DNA of 64,000 bases from Gymnopus androsaceus JB14 (Eukaryota; Basidiomycota; Agaricomycetes; Agaricales; Omphalotaceae). The DNA is taken from positions 1 through 64,000 of the forward strand of contig ML769549.1 in NCBI GenBank assembly GCA_009733575.1, written 5' to 3'. Positions within the stretch are counted from its first letter, which is position 1; the number at the start of each line of letters is the position of its first letter. The notes below the pieces were generated by a model. That model saw only the letters and a list, made by a program, of their open reading frames with translations, had not been told where the DNA came from and ran no database searches. Both the position numbers and the translations under genes were made by a program. This document shows positions 21,648 to 32,782 of this stretch, piece after piece.

Positions 21648-24600
21648 CAGTGTTCTACTAAAGGCCTAAGCCTTAAGTACATAGGCCTTATGTTAAGGCC
21701 TTAACATAAGGCTTTAGGATTTCCCTCGGATCCATTAAGGCCTTAACCCTTCCGAAAGGGCTTAAGTGGCTGTGTCCCGAGAGCCAAAGCGAAATATGTA
21801 CGTATATAGGAAATATGTACGTATGTAAGAATAAACTTTTGGTTTTTACCTTTAACTCAATGTCTACGAAGGCTAACGTTCTCTGGAAGTATTTCCATAA
21901 AGGAGAAAAGCAAAATTCAGCTCACTATGCAACCTACTGCCTCGGTTGTCTTAATAATGCCAAGGAATCTTTGAGAGAAGATTACGAGGAAAGAGTTCGG
22001 GATGCTGATGAAGCGACGCGTTTCAATGAGGAACAAAAGTGGTTTGACGATGGTGCGTACAACTGGCATCAATCCAATGACTTACTGATACTATAATCAT
22101 CTTTTTTCCTTAGCTTGTCAGGCTGTACCAAGTGTTCGAGGCGACAAACATGCATTTATTGCCCATTTAATCGGATCGAAAGCAAATAAAGAGTGCGAAC
22201 ATGCTTCTGAAGAAGCTAAATCGGAGGCTAGAGCCCAACGCCATGCAGAGCGCGATACCGCATCGAAAAAAGCTCCTCGGACAACACAGACAAAATGAAA
22301 ACTTGCCGAAATGAACTCCCAGTCCAACGAACCTTCAGCCAGCACTAGCACCCAGCCGCCTCCAAAAAAAGCGAAAAAACAATTGCTCAAGACTTACAAT
22401 GCGCTCAATATGCCTTTCGGAGATGACGAGAAATGCGCGGTACAAGCCCAGGCACTCCGTGCAATTGTAGCAACAAACTCGCCAGAGACTCTTTTCGAGA
22501 ATCCGGAAATGTTGAAGCTGTTTGCAATGCTTCGCAAGGAATCTCCAGCTGTAATACTGACGGCGAGGGTAGTTGGTGGACGTCTCTTGAACGATGCTGC
22601 AGAGAAGGCAAATGACAAGCTGAAAAGAGTGATGAAAATCAGAGAACTTGGGCTTGTGTGAGTCAATTCAATACTTTACCTTATTCTTCCCTATACTGAA
22701 GCCTTCAAAATAGTCAAGATGGATGGAAATCGAGGAAAAAGGACTCTTTGAATGGTTTATGTACCAATGTCGATTTCAAAGTAAGCGAGAAATTCAACTT
22801 ACATCAGTATACAATTTCTGATGGTCCCAAGACCTATCCAATTGATATCATGGATGGAACGGCAGACAACAAGGATGGCCCTGCCCAATGTCAGCAATTC
22901 GAGGAAACAATTGATCGCATTGAGATGGAATATGACTGTACCGTCATCTATTTCCTGACCGATGCTGATGGTGGTAGCAAAAAGGGCCGTATTCTCCTCG
23001 TGAAAAAACGGCCTCACTTGCTCGCTCCATCATGTTGGTCCCACCAGGTACGATCCGCTCTAACTCCTATATCAATTTCTTACCAACGTATCTGCAGTTC
23101 CAGCTTCAACTCGGTGACTACTTCAAAGTGTACACGTTCGGTGCCAAGGTAGCTGAAGAGGCAACATTCCTCATCGCTGGCTGAATAATCATGGAAAGGT
23201 CCGTAAAATCTTCGACAAGGCCCAAGCAAGTGTTAGCAAAGATCGTACTGGTAAATCTGTTATCCTTTCATACCTTGTTGCGAATATCACACGCTGGACT
23301 ACACACTGTGTTGCATTCATGCGTCTCCTTGATGTCAAGGAAGCTCTTCAGCTTGCAGTCTTGCAGAGTCGGGGTGCAATCATTGCAGCCCAGGTTGGCG
23401 CAGCAAAGTACAGCGAGAAGGATCGACTTGAAGCGGAGGCTATTCGGGCTTGCGACCTTATTGCTGATGGGAGAGAATGTCGCTTTTCTTTCTGGTCAGG
23501 GCTCGAGACCGTGGTGGGAGATATTGAGCCAATTTGTTTTGGTACAAATATCAGCCAGAAAGACTCCGCGCGAGCGGATCAAGTACTGTTGACTATTGCA
23601 GGCATCTATCTGCACTTTGTAGGGCATCCCGAACTAGAACTATCCGGGGAAATGGTTCAACGTATTGAAAAACGCTGGAAGGACTGCGACCAAGCACTTT
23701 TTATCACTGCGCTTGTCTTGAATAATTTCGAAGGTCTTTCTGCTTTCGGTCCACGTGCCAACCTCACCCATTTCAAAATTAACAACATAATTGTATCGGT
23801 ATGTATTCCGACGACTTTCCATATGATTCTGATATCTGACATTTGATCTTGACAGTTGTATCGTCGCATAAAAAACCGCCCTGATAATACCGACACCCCG
23901 GATGAACGGAGAGAGAAAGAACGACAAGTTTCAGTTGCTCTTCTGCAGTACCTTGCTAGTACGGGTCCATTCAGAGACTGCGATGAAGAAGGTAACTGTG
24001 CATTTGAGGAAGTGATGGTAAGTATCTATGTTTGCGTGATATATAAATTGTATTCTGATTTCTGGAGCAGGGTCGTGATCCAATCGCATGGTGGAAGACG
24101 TGGAAAGGGTCGGCTGACCTCAAGGAGCTAGCAGAGTTTGCGATTCTCATACTTGAGATTGTCGTGAACCAAGCAGGTTGCGAACGGCTGTTTTCTCTCC
24201 TGAAGTTAATCCAAACTCCTCATCGGGCTCGCATGAAGAATGAAAAACTGAAGAAAATTGCGAGCGTAAGTTTTATTCACCTGTTCCATTTATTTTTCTG
24301 ATCGCACATCAGGTTGCAACTGATATTCAGTCCGAAAACTTACAACTCGGCTTGAAAAAAGAGCGAGAAGGACGCAAGAATCACAAGGCTAGTGCTCAAG
24401 AGAAACTGCTTGCTGTTCCTCGATACGCTGATTTGTTGGGAGACATGGATGATGAAGATGAAACCGAACGTGGCAGGCGGCTCATTTCTACAGAGGAAGG
24501 ATGGAGGACCGAGATGGCGAAATGGATATTTGATGCCCGTCAAGCTGAGTGTGAAGAGGAGGAGGATGAGGAGGATGATTTCCCTGCTATTCCAGCTGCA

Positions 24601-24958
24601 GGTGTTCCAATCCCTCGATCATCTAAACCTCTGAAATTTACTCTTGCGGAGCTTTTCGGTGATCTACAGAAGCGAGCCCGAAGATCCAGAAGGGTAATTG
24701 ATGAAGAGGCGGAACTTATGGAGGCTCTGGCTAATGCTGACGAGGATGCTATACCTGATGATGGCGCGATTGAGATTGATGATGATGAGGTATATCAGGG
24801 ATAATGTAAAAGTGCTTTATATAGTGTAAAACATTCATTATTTCCCTTTAGCGAGCGAAAAAATGAAAAAATCAACCTAAGGCTTAATTAAGGCCTTAAA
24901 TGGTCTTAAGCCCTAAAGATTTTGGAATTCTTATTTAAGGCCTTATGGTAGAACACTG
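21648..24958 (+). mobile_element. Complete hAT-superfamily DNA transposon, 3311 bp
   Basis: The ends are inverted: the left begins CAGTGTTCTAC (21648) and the right ends GTAGAACACTG (24958). Subterminal regions at both ends are packed with palindromic AAGGCCTTA / TTAAGGCCTTAA words (21660-21760 and 24875-24945), probable transposase-binding or foldback sites. An 8-bp duplication (AAGTAGAC) flanks it. It carries one plus-strand transposase gene (21860-24804). The intact ends and exact duplication argue for fairly recent insertion, although the transposase gene carries two lesions. Confidence 0.9.
21860..24804 (+). pseudogene. hAT transposase gene, seven exons, two disabling lesions
   Basis: Exons: 21860-22052, 22114-22657, 22714-23047, 23098-23798, 23856-24017, 24071-24265, 24313-24804; introns 47-61 bp. 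The total is about 873 codons after allowing for one missing base. The N-terminus (VLWKYFHKGEKQNSAHYATY then CLGC) fits a BED-type zinc finger. The middle includes DGWKSRKKDS, FLTDADGGSKKGR and ITRWTTHCVAFMRLL. The C-terminus has the hAT dimerisation block DPIAWWKTWKGSADLKELAE followed by VVNQAGCERLFSLLK, then an acidic tail. Lesions are an in-frame TGA at 22296-22298 and a one-base deletion near 23178, between FLIA and WLNNHGKVR. The product would cut at the element ends and reinsert them. The copy is probably inactive, though either lesion could be a sequencing error. Confidence 0.85.
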
Positions 24959-24966
24959 AAGTAGAC
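24959..24966. repeat. Right 8-bp target-site duplication AAGTAGAC
   Basis: Exact copy of 21640-21647 directly after the right end of the hAT element. Confidence 0.9.
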
Positions 24967-25190
24967 ACCTGAGTCCATGTACCCTAGTCTGTTATTACCA
25001 TTGTTACTGTTGTTACCAAATTGATCCTGTTTTGCTTCTGTCTCTGTCTCTGTCTCTCTGTTTTGTCTGTTCCAACCAGTTGTGCCTTCCAAGCTCTGTT
25101 CAAAGGCTCACTGTCATCTGCATTAACTGCGAGGCTCTGTCCATAGATCCCAAATCTACATCTGGAGCTCACTGTTTTCTATCTCTGTTA
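24967..25190. other. LTR-like sequence resumed after the hAT insertion
   Basis: Continues the TATAAGTAGAC context found left of the hAT element and includes a (TCTCTG)n run near 25040. It passes within about 100 bp into copia reverse transcriptase sequence, so gag, protease and integrase appear to have been lost by deletion. Inference from position; LTR boundaries are not defined. Confidence 0.35.
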
Positions 25191-26914
25191 AGGCTCACTT
25201 GGTGGTTCAGGGTTTTACTCAGTGTCCTAATGACTATGGTAAGGTCTACGCTCTGGTGGCTTGAATTGTCTCCATTTGAATGATTCTTGCATGGACTGCA
25301 TTTGCGGATTGGGAATTGTTTTTGTTTGATGTGAAGCAGGCATTCTTGGATGCAGAGTTGAAGGAGGAAGTTTATGTTTAACAGATTCCTGGCTATCTCA
25401 AGACTGATCTTAATGGTGTCTACTGCTTTTTTTGTGCACTCTATGGTCTTCACCAGTTGCCTGCAGCATGGTATGCTTGTCTCTGATCAGCACTGGAGTC
25501 TTTAGGCTTTACACATTGTAGGAATGACCAGTGTTGGCAAAGCCAGGGTCAGAAGTCAGGCCACTGATCTGACTGGCTGGGTCTGATTGGCAACCTAACC
25601 CAGTGGTCAGCCAGGGGTCAATGTTTGAGTGCTTCATAACTCATAAGCGCTTAAAGAGTCATGGGATAACAGCCACCAGCTTCCAAAAAATTCCGAAACA
25701 TTCCGAAAACATCCCAAAATTTTCATCACCAGGCCAACCAGGCCAAAAGCATGCAAAGTCAGATCATTTTAGTTTGACCTGACAGCAAATTTGATTGGAC
25801 CCACAATCTGACCCAGGTCAGTTGGAGTCAATGACAACACTGGGAATGACGCCATGGTCTTTGTTGGCAGATTTGATTCACTGCCAGACTCAACTGTCAC
25901 CATGCCTCCGAATGGTGAAAAGCTTACCATGTCATACCAGTCCATGACACATGTTGATGATGGACTGGTTTCAACTAATTCTCATTCTCTCTAATGCCTT
26001 GGTTCATTTGCATGATTAACCAACATTTTATGGTCATTGACCAAGGTGAGGCTACTGTGCTTTATTAGCATCTGCATCTCTCAGGGACAGGGGGAAACAC
26101 AGACTCTGGCTCTCCGCAGGAGCTTTACACTTGAGGAACTACTTGAGTTGTATAATCTGGCTGATTGCACTCACAACAAATTGCCTGCGGAACACGCAAT
26201 ATTACAATCTCACCTCTGCCAGTCCTTGATGAACAATCTATAAAGGTATATCAGGCTCTAGTTGGGTGTCTACTGCTCCTGGCACTCTGCACTTGTCCCA
26301 ACATACTGTCATGTTTCTCGCTCAGTTCAATGCAAAATCTATGGAATATGAACTCACTTCAGCAAGGACTACATATCTGCAGCACTTGTTCCTGGTCTCT
26401 GGAGTATGGGGGTGATCACTTGGATCATCTTTGCCTGCAGCTGGACATGCTTGCGTTATTGGATTCAGATTGGGGTTCAAATATGGTGGCCTGGAAGTCA
26501 GTTTTGGGTTTCACAATCTTTGTTTTTGGTGGTCTAGTCTCATGGTCTGTGACAAAGCAGAAGTCTGTGGCTCTCTCATTGACTGAGTCTGAATATATGG
26601 GATTGATGAATGTGTTGAAGGAGGCTTTGTGGGTTCATGTTTTTCTTGCCTTGATTGAACTACCTGTTGCTCATCCATTTCCACTTCTTTCCAATAATCA
26701 AAGCCATCTTGTTCTTGCTAATTCTGATTCTGTCTCATCCCGTTCTAAACATATTGATATACGTTACCATTTCATCTGTACTGAGATTAATGGTGGCTCT
26801 TTTGTTACTAGTTGGTGTCCAACTCTTGATATGATTACCGATATTTTTACTAAATCCCTTCCCTCTGATTTACATTACAAACATTCTGTTTCATTGGGTT
26901 TGGTTTCTCATTAA
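25191..26914 (+). pseudogene. Ty1/copia polyprotein relic: reverse transcriptase and RNase H fragments
   Basis: 25197-25490 reads LVVQGFTQCPNDYGKVYA, then WELFLFDVKQAFLDAELKEE and VYV, with a stop where Gln is expected, followed by YGLHQLPAAWYACL. These are copia reverse transcriptase motifs. A long diverged spacer follows, then YQALVGCLLLLALCT and the RNase H region (26447-26914) with SVTKQKSVALSLTESEYMGL, SSRSKHIDIRYHFICTEI and DMITDIFTKSLPSDLHYKHS ending at a stop. Both segments carry frameshifts and stops, so the element is dead. The RNase H part is well preserved compared with the reverse transcriptase. Confidence 0.8.
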
Positions 26915-26956
26915 TTCTTTTTGTCTTGGACTCTACCTCTCTTGTCTGCTGGGGTG

Positions 26957-27208
26957 TGTTGGATATGTAGTTTGGCAGCCTTTATTTGCATTCCTTATTT
27001 TGGTATAGTCTTATTTCTCATGTGACTGCATAGTTATAAACTTTGCATTCCCACACTTTTACTCAGCTATTGACTTTCACTACATTCGACATCTGAGGGT
27101 ACATTTCCTTTTCTTTGATACCTAGTGACTCTACTTACACTTCATTAGTTATTTTGTTTCTGGTTTTGTCATCTAGGTATTTTATACAGCTGTTGACTTT
27201 CACTATGT
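26957..27208 (+). repeat. Candidate copia 3' LTR start, truncated at a poly(A) tract
   Basis: After the RNase H stop comes a purine-rich GCTGGGGTG and then TGTTGGATATGTAG, a typical copia LTR start (TGTTGG). The sequence runs to CACTATGT at 27208, where it is replaced by poly(A). The same LTR-like sequence recurs at 28918-29172 and there continues past this point. The 3' LTR boundary (CA end) is not identified. Confidence 0.5.
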
Positions 27209-27233
27209 AAAAAAAAAAAAAAAAAAAAAAAAA
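27209..27233 (+). repeat. 25-bp poly(A) tract at the end of the copia-like copy
   Basis: An uninterrupted run of 25 A starts exactly where the paralogous copy (29173 onward) continues with TCAACATCTGAGG. It is followed by GGGGAGGAGAAAGGGGG and then by a second copy of upstream pol sequence. Confidence 0.9.
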
Positions 27234-27279
27234 GGGGAGGAGAAAGGGGGATTCTTTTTGAAGTTGGGGTTAAAAAAAA

Positions 27280-27543
27280 ATAATCTGGCTGATTGCACTC
27301 ACAACAAATTGCCTGCGGAAACCACGCGACATTACAATCTCACCTCTGCCAGTCCTTGATGAACAATCTATAAAGGTATATCAGGCTCTAGTTGGGTGTC
27401 TACTGCTCCTGGCACTCTGCACTTGTCCCAACATACTGTCATGTTTCTTGCTCAGTTCAATGCAAAACCTATGGAATATGAACCTTGTTCCTGGTCTCTG
27501 GAGTATGGGGGTGATCACTTGGATCATCTTTGCGCAGCTGGAC
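27280..27543 (+). repeat. Duplicate of copia block 26153-26446, truncated by the assembly gap
   Basis: From TAATCTGGCTGATTGCAC the sequence follows 26153-26446 almost exactly. It lacks about 31 bp corresponding to 26353-26383 (after GGAATATGAAC) and two bases before the final GCAGCTGGAC. It ends at the N run. Confidence 0.85.
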
Positions 27544-27893
27544 NNNNNNNNNNNNNNNNNNNNNNNNNNNNNNNNNNNNNNNNNNNNNNNNNNNNNNNNN
27601 NNNNNNNNNNNNNNNNNNNNNNNNNNNNNNNNNNNNNNNNNNNNNNNNNNNNNNNNNNNNNNNNNNNNNNNNNNNNNNNNNNNNNNNNNNNNNNNNNNNN
27701 NNNNNNNNNNNNNNNNNNNNNNNNNNNNNNNNNNNNNNNNNNNNNNNNNNNNNNNNNNNNNNNNNNNNNNNNNNNNNNNNNNNNNNNNNNNNNNNNNNNN
27801 NNNNNNNNNNNNNNNNNNNNNNNNNNNNNNNNNNNNNNNNNNNNNNNNNNNNNNNNNNNNNNNNNNNNNNNNNNNNNNNNNNNNNNNNNNNNN
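27544..27893. other. Assembly gap, 350 N
   Basis: All bases are N. Open frames drawn through it are meaningless. Its position between duplicated copia blocks makes a collapsed or misjoined repeat likely. Confidence 1.
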
Positions 27894-27896
27894 CTA

Positions 27897-28407
27897 ATGT
27901 TCAACATCTGAGGTTATTTTGTTTCCAGTTTTGTCATCTAGATTTGACCTCCAACAGATGCCAAAAATGGTGCAGGGGTAATCATTACTCAATATCCATA
28001 TTGCTACAATATCAAAGGTATTTTTACCTGTACTATCTATGGAACACTTTCTTGTAGTCTCTATATTGATGTAACTCTTCTGTACTAGCATCTCATACAT
28101 AACATCATACATCACAGCAAAATGCTCTGGGCCCTAGGTTACTCATGGGGCAAGAAGTTACCTCAGGTATCCTAGGTCTACTCCTACATGACCTAGGTTG
28201 CTCAGGTTATCTAGGTTTATCCCCTTCACCTTTGCCTTTCCAGGTGACCATGGGTAACCTATGTTGACCTGAGGTAACCTGAGTAAACCTGAGAGCTTGA
28301 CCTCGCCTGAGCAGCCTGGAATGTAGTGGTTGAAATTGGGTTGAAGGGGGCTCATTTAAATATCTTTTTAAGGGGTTTTTAAATGTGCTATGAATGCTGC
28401 AGATGAG
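27897..28407 (+). repeat. Block C, first copy (repeat next to gap)
   Basis: Matches 29168-29681 nearly base for base (GTTCAACATCTGAGG ... GCTGCAGATGAGA). Inside is a cluster of short, partly palindromic words such as ACCTGAGGTAACCTGAG and GGTTACTCA / ACCTAGGTTGCTCAGGTT (28140-28310). No real coding sequence. Confidence 0.8.
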
Positions 28408-29172
28408 ACATGCTTGCGTTATTGGATTCAGATTGGGGTTCAAATATGGTGGCCTGGAAGTCAGTTTTGGGTTTCACAATCTTTGTTTTTGGTGGTCTAG
28501 TCTCATGGTCTGTGACAAAGCAGAAGTCTGTGGCTCTCTCATTGACTGAGTCTGAATATATATGGGATTGATGAATGTGTTGAAGGAGGCTTTGTGGGTT
28601 CGTGTTTTTCTTGCCTTGATTGAACTACCTGTTGCTCATCCATTTCCACTTCTTTCCAATAATCAAAGCCATCTTGTTCTTGCTAATTCTGATTCTGTCT
28701 CATCCCGTTCTAAACATATTGATATACTTACCATTTCATCTGTACTGAGATTAATGGTGGCTCTTTTGTTACTAGTTGGTGTCCAACTCTTGATATGATT
28801 ACCGATATTTTTACTAAATCCCTTCCCTCTGATTTACATTACAAACATTCTGTTTCATTGGGTTTGGTTTCTCATTAATTCTTTTTGTCTTGGACTCTAC
28901 CTCTCTTGTCTGCTGGGGGTGTGTTGGATATGTAGTTGGCAGCCTTTATTTGCATTCCTTATTTTGGTATAGTCTTATTTCTCATGTGACTGCATAGTTA
29001 TAAACTTTGCATTCCCACACTTTTACTCAGCTATTGACTTTCACTACATTCGACATCTGAGGGTACATTTCCTTTTCTTTGATACCTAGTGACTCTACTT
29101 ACACTTCATTAGTTATTTTGTTTCTGGTTTTGTCATCTAGGTATTTTATACAGCTGTTGACTTTCACTATGT
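28408..29172 (+). repeat. Second copy of copia RNase H plus LTR-like block
   Basis: Matches 26444-27208 at very high identity, including the RNase H frame, with small differences: an extra TA before GGGATTGATG and a missing ACG in ATATACGTTACC. It is joined on the left to block C at a GCAG microhomology, instead of to the pol sequence. Confidence 0.85.
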
Positions 29173-29681
29173 TCAACATCTGAGGTTATTTTGTTTCCAG
29201 TTTTGTCATCTAGATTTGACCTCCAACAGATGCCAAAAATGGTGCAGTGGGTAATCATTACTCAATATCCATATTGCTACAATATCAAAGGTATTTTACC
29301 TGTACTATCTATGGAACACTTTCTTGTAGTCTCTATATTGATGTAACTCTTCTGTACTAGCATCTCATACATAACATCATACATCAGCAAAAATGCTCTG
29401 GGCCCTAGGTTACTCATGGGGGCAAGAAGTTACCTCAGGTATCCTAGGTCTACTCCTACATGACCTAGGTTGCTCAGGTTATCTAGGTTTATCCCCTTCA
29501 CCTTTGCCTTTCCAGGTGACCATGGGTAACCTATGTTGACCTGAGGTAACCTGAGTAAACCTGAGAGCTTGACCTCGCCTGAGCAGCCTGGAATGTAGTG
29601 GTTGAAATTGGGTTGAAGGGGGCTCATTTAAATACTCTTTTTAAGGGGTTTTTAAATGTGCTATGAATGCTGCAGATGAGA
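29168..29681 (+). repeat. Block C, second copy
   Basis: Near-identical to 27897-28407. Here it is joined on its right to unrelated sequence (GGTGAAGTGCTGAG). It gives the continuation of the LTR-like sequence that the first copia copy lacks. Confidence 0.8.
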
Positions 29682-30364
29682 GGTGAAGTGCTGAGAATAT
29701 GAAGGGAAGATGTTTCAAGAAAGGTGTGCTCATGGCAGAGGACCTAACAGTTGGAATTGGGTCTCATTTGAAAGCACTAGAGGACAACTTTCACATTCCA
29801 TATTAATGCTATTAATGTGTTTACTCATTCTTGAGATATAAGCAGTATTTCCCCCCCTCTTTCCTACTTGAACTCCTATTTTGACGCCTTCTGTAAAACC
29901 ACCTCCTGATATCAGTCTAGGAGCCAAATAATATAGCTATTGTGATGCTGGATGGTGATAAGGACCCAGCTCAGATTAATGTCTCCTGAGTGGGTGATGT
30001 TGGTGGAGTTAGTGAATTTCCTTCAAGTAGTGAAGGAATATGCAATTATGCAGCAAGAAACATAGCAGTTGTAAAAGCTTAGGGCCCATAACCTGTTGAA
30101 ATTAATGGATGGAGGTGTTTCAGATGAGTGCTGATGTGGTAGAAGGCAGAGATACAATTAGGAGTCAACTACCAGGTACAGTAATGCTATATCTGGATGA
30201 CCTGATATGAGGTCACATTCCTAAGAATTTACTTAAGAATAATTTAAGTAAGAAAAAAATAAATAAATAAACCACTTCATTGAGAAAAGCTGTCCTTGGA
30301 AGTTGGTTATTGAAGGAAGGTATGGGGAATTTAGGTCCCAAAATAGAATATAGGTAGTCCCAAG
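29682..30364. other. Non-coding AT-rich stretch
   Basis: I see no gene, tandem array or inverted repeat until the foldback element. Short poly(A)/AAATAAATAAAT runs occur near 30250. Confidence 0.4.
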
Positions 30365-31039
30365 CACGCGAAAGTGCAAAAAAATCCGCTCAAAAGAAAT
30401 ACTAACTGATTTATAAAATTTTGTGTAAAAAATCACTTATGAGTGAAGATTTGAGTGAAATTGGATTATTCAGTCAAACAGTCTTGTTGAGTGAAAATAT
30501 ACATATCAGTACACTATTTAGATAAACTGAAGAAGGGCCTGAATTATGGTATATCTGAGCTCCTGAAGTGGTAAGTGATTTGTTATATATTGCAAGTCAA
30601 ATCATTCCGAGTGAAATATTTCCTTTCAGGTGTATTTTCAGACAATATAAAAAGTTGTATGAATGATCATATTTCAGAATAACTGAAAAGCCACAAATGA
30701 ATGGGGTTGTGGCTTTTCAGTTATTCTGAAATATGATTATTCACACAACTTTTTATGTTGTCTGAAAATACACCTGAAAGGAAATATTTCACTCGGAATG
30801 ATTTGACTTGCAATATATAACAAATCACTTACCACTTCAGGAGCTCAGATATACCATAATTCAGGCCCTTCTTCAGTTTATCTAAATAGTGTACTGATAT
30901 GTATATTTTCACTTAACAAGACCGTTTGACTGAATAATCCAATTTCACTCAAATCTTCACTCAGAAGTGATTTTTTACACAAAATTTTATAAATCAGTTA
31001 GTATTTCTTTCGAGCGGATTTTTTTGCACTTTCGGCGTG
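30365..31039. mobile_element. 675-bp foldback element: 332/333-bp inverted arms, 10-bp loop
   Basis: The left arm (30365-30696) starts CACGCGAAAGTGCAAAAAAA. The right arm (30707-31039) ends GCACTTTCGGCGTG and is the reverse complement along its whole length, with only scattered mismatches and one-base indels. The loop is 30697-30706. AAG abuts both ends (30362-30364 and 31040-31042), a possible 3-bp target duplication. No open frame. It could form a hairpin of about 330 bp and, if transcribed, double-stranded RNA. Confidence 0.85.
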
Positions 31040-32036
31040 AAGGGTATCTCATGGATGTGGGAGCAAAGAACAGAGGATTTTCATGGAGTTGCTATCCATG
31101 CAAGATTTTTCTCATAATAAAAAAATAATAGAAAGAATCTTACTCACCTGGTATGAGTGCAAATTTGATTGTATGATCACGTGGCTGGACATGTGAGGTC
31201 CTATAGGTCACATGAACATAAAGTACTGTCATAAGTAGGTCATGTGACCTATATCCATGTGGTTGCAGTGTGCATCTTTGCAAACAGCAAGGATAATTTT
31301 TTAAAGCAGCATGTGCCACTGCATCAGTGGCTGTGTCATATCTCATCTGTAGGGAATAGGTACCTGAAGATGTTGCAAAAACAATTATGTCATTCGGATA
31401 TGATCTGAGGTGGTTGCAAGTAAATCTTTGCAGCATCAAACTTTCACCCATAAGTTTGGTGCGCATAAGAGTAGATTCAGTAGCCCGACCACGCTGATCA
31501 AGGCCTAGGCTTTACCTACTAGACATCAGGAAATGCATAGATCGGTTTGAAGCAAGTACCTACAAAAATACACTCAAAGCCTGCTCTAAAACAAGCTATC
31601 CTAACAAAGAAACAAAACCACGTCAGCCTTGGGGACAGATATACAACAACGCACCTTGGTAGAAGAGAAAAAAAAAAAATAATGAAACATAGGTGTAAGA
31701 GTATCCTACTATTGGCTCAGAGCAACAGAAGGAGCTGCGGCACACAGGCCCTAAGCATCAACTTCAACCTCAGCGGCATGAGGTACCCAGTCACAGTTTA
31801 AACAATCAGTGGCCAGCTGATTGCTATGAAAACTGTGCCCCTCTCCAAGACTAGCATAGGTGCACATCCACACTAGCCCCATGTTATGGAGAGGGGTAGA
31901 AACCGAGGAAGAGAAGAAAGTGGAGATGATGGTGGTAGAGGATCAAGAGACGTGACGTGGGAACATGAAAATTTATACCTGAGGCTGTGTCATGCCATAC
32001 GCGGGAATAGCTCCTATCTGTTTACAGGTAAGTACG
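31040..32036. other. Non-coding stretch
   Basis: A minus-strand frame of 108 codons (31140-31466) and a plus frame at 31547-31801 have no recognisable motif. CATGTGACC/GGTCACATG words recur near 31200-31250. Nothing else is definable. Confidence 0.35.
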
Positions 32037-32780
32037 AAAAGTGGAATATTGAGCTCATTTTTTTTCGGACTGCCTTGCGCTTATGACCGTTGGAAAGAGC
32101 GTAAAAATGCGTCCCAGAATCACCCCTGAACGGAATTTTTTGAACAAGTTTTCGAAATCATGTTATTTGGGCTACAGGAGTGCACAAAAAGTGAAATAAT
32201 GAGCTCAGTTCTTATCAGATTGCCTTGAGACTATAACCATTGGAAAGAGCGTAAAAACACGTCCCAGAATCACTCCTGAACGGAACTTTTTGCATAAGTT
32301 TTCGAAATTTCCTCATTTGGGCTACAGGAGTGGACAAAAAGTGAAATAGTGAGCTCAATTCTTATCAGATTGCCTTGCGCTTATGACCATTGGAAAGAGT
32401 GTAAAAACACGTCCCAGAATCATCTCTGAGCGGAACTTTTTGCATAAGTTTTCGAAAATTCCTCATTTGGGCTATAGGAGCGGACAAAAAGTGAGATAGT
32501 GAGCTCAATTCTTATCAGATTGCCTTGCGCTTATGACCGTTGGAAAGAGCGTAAAAACACGTCCCAGAATCATCCCTGAACGGAACTTTTTGCATAAGTT
32601 TTCGAAATTTCCTCATTTGGGCTATAGGAGTGGACAAAAAGTGAGATAGTGAGCTCAATTCTTATCAGATCGCCTTGCGCTCATGACCGTTGGAAAGAGC
32701 GTAAAAATGCGTCCTGGAATCACCCCTGAACGGAACTTTTTGAACAAGTTTTGGAAATCATGTTATTTCGGCTACAGGTT
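32037..32780 (+). repeat. Tandem array, unit about 150 bp, five copies
   Basis: Copies begin with AAAAAGTG(A/G)(A/G)ATA near 32037, 32188, 32336, 32486 and 32636. Each carries GATTGCCTTGCGCTTATGAC, TTGGAAAGAGCGTAAAAA, CGTCCCAGAATCA and GAACGGAACTTTTTG in order. Identity between middle copies is high; the first and last are more diverged. No open frame spans the array. Confidence 0.85.
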
Positions 32781-32782
32781 AA

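Noticed and set aside
27396..28057. Open frames of 127-175 codons
   Set aside because: They run through 350 N and are not interpretable.
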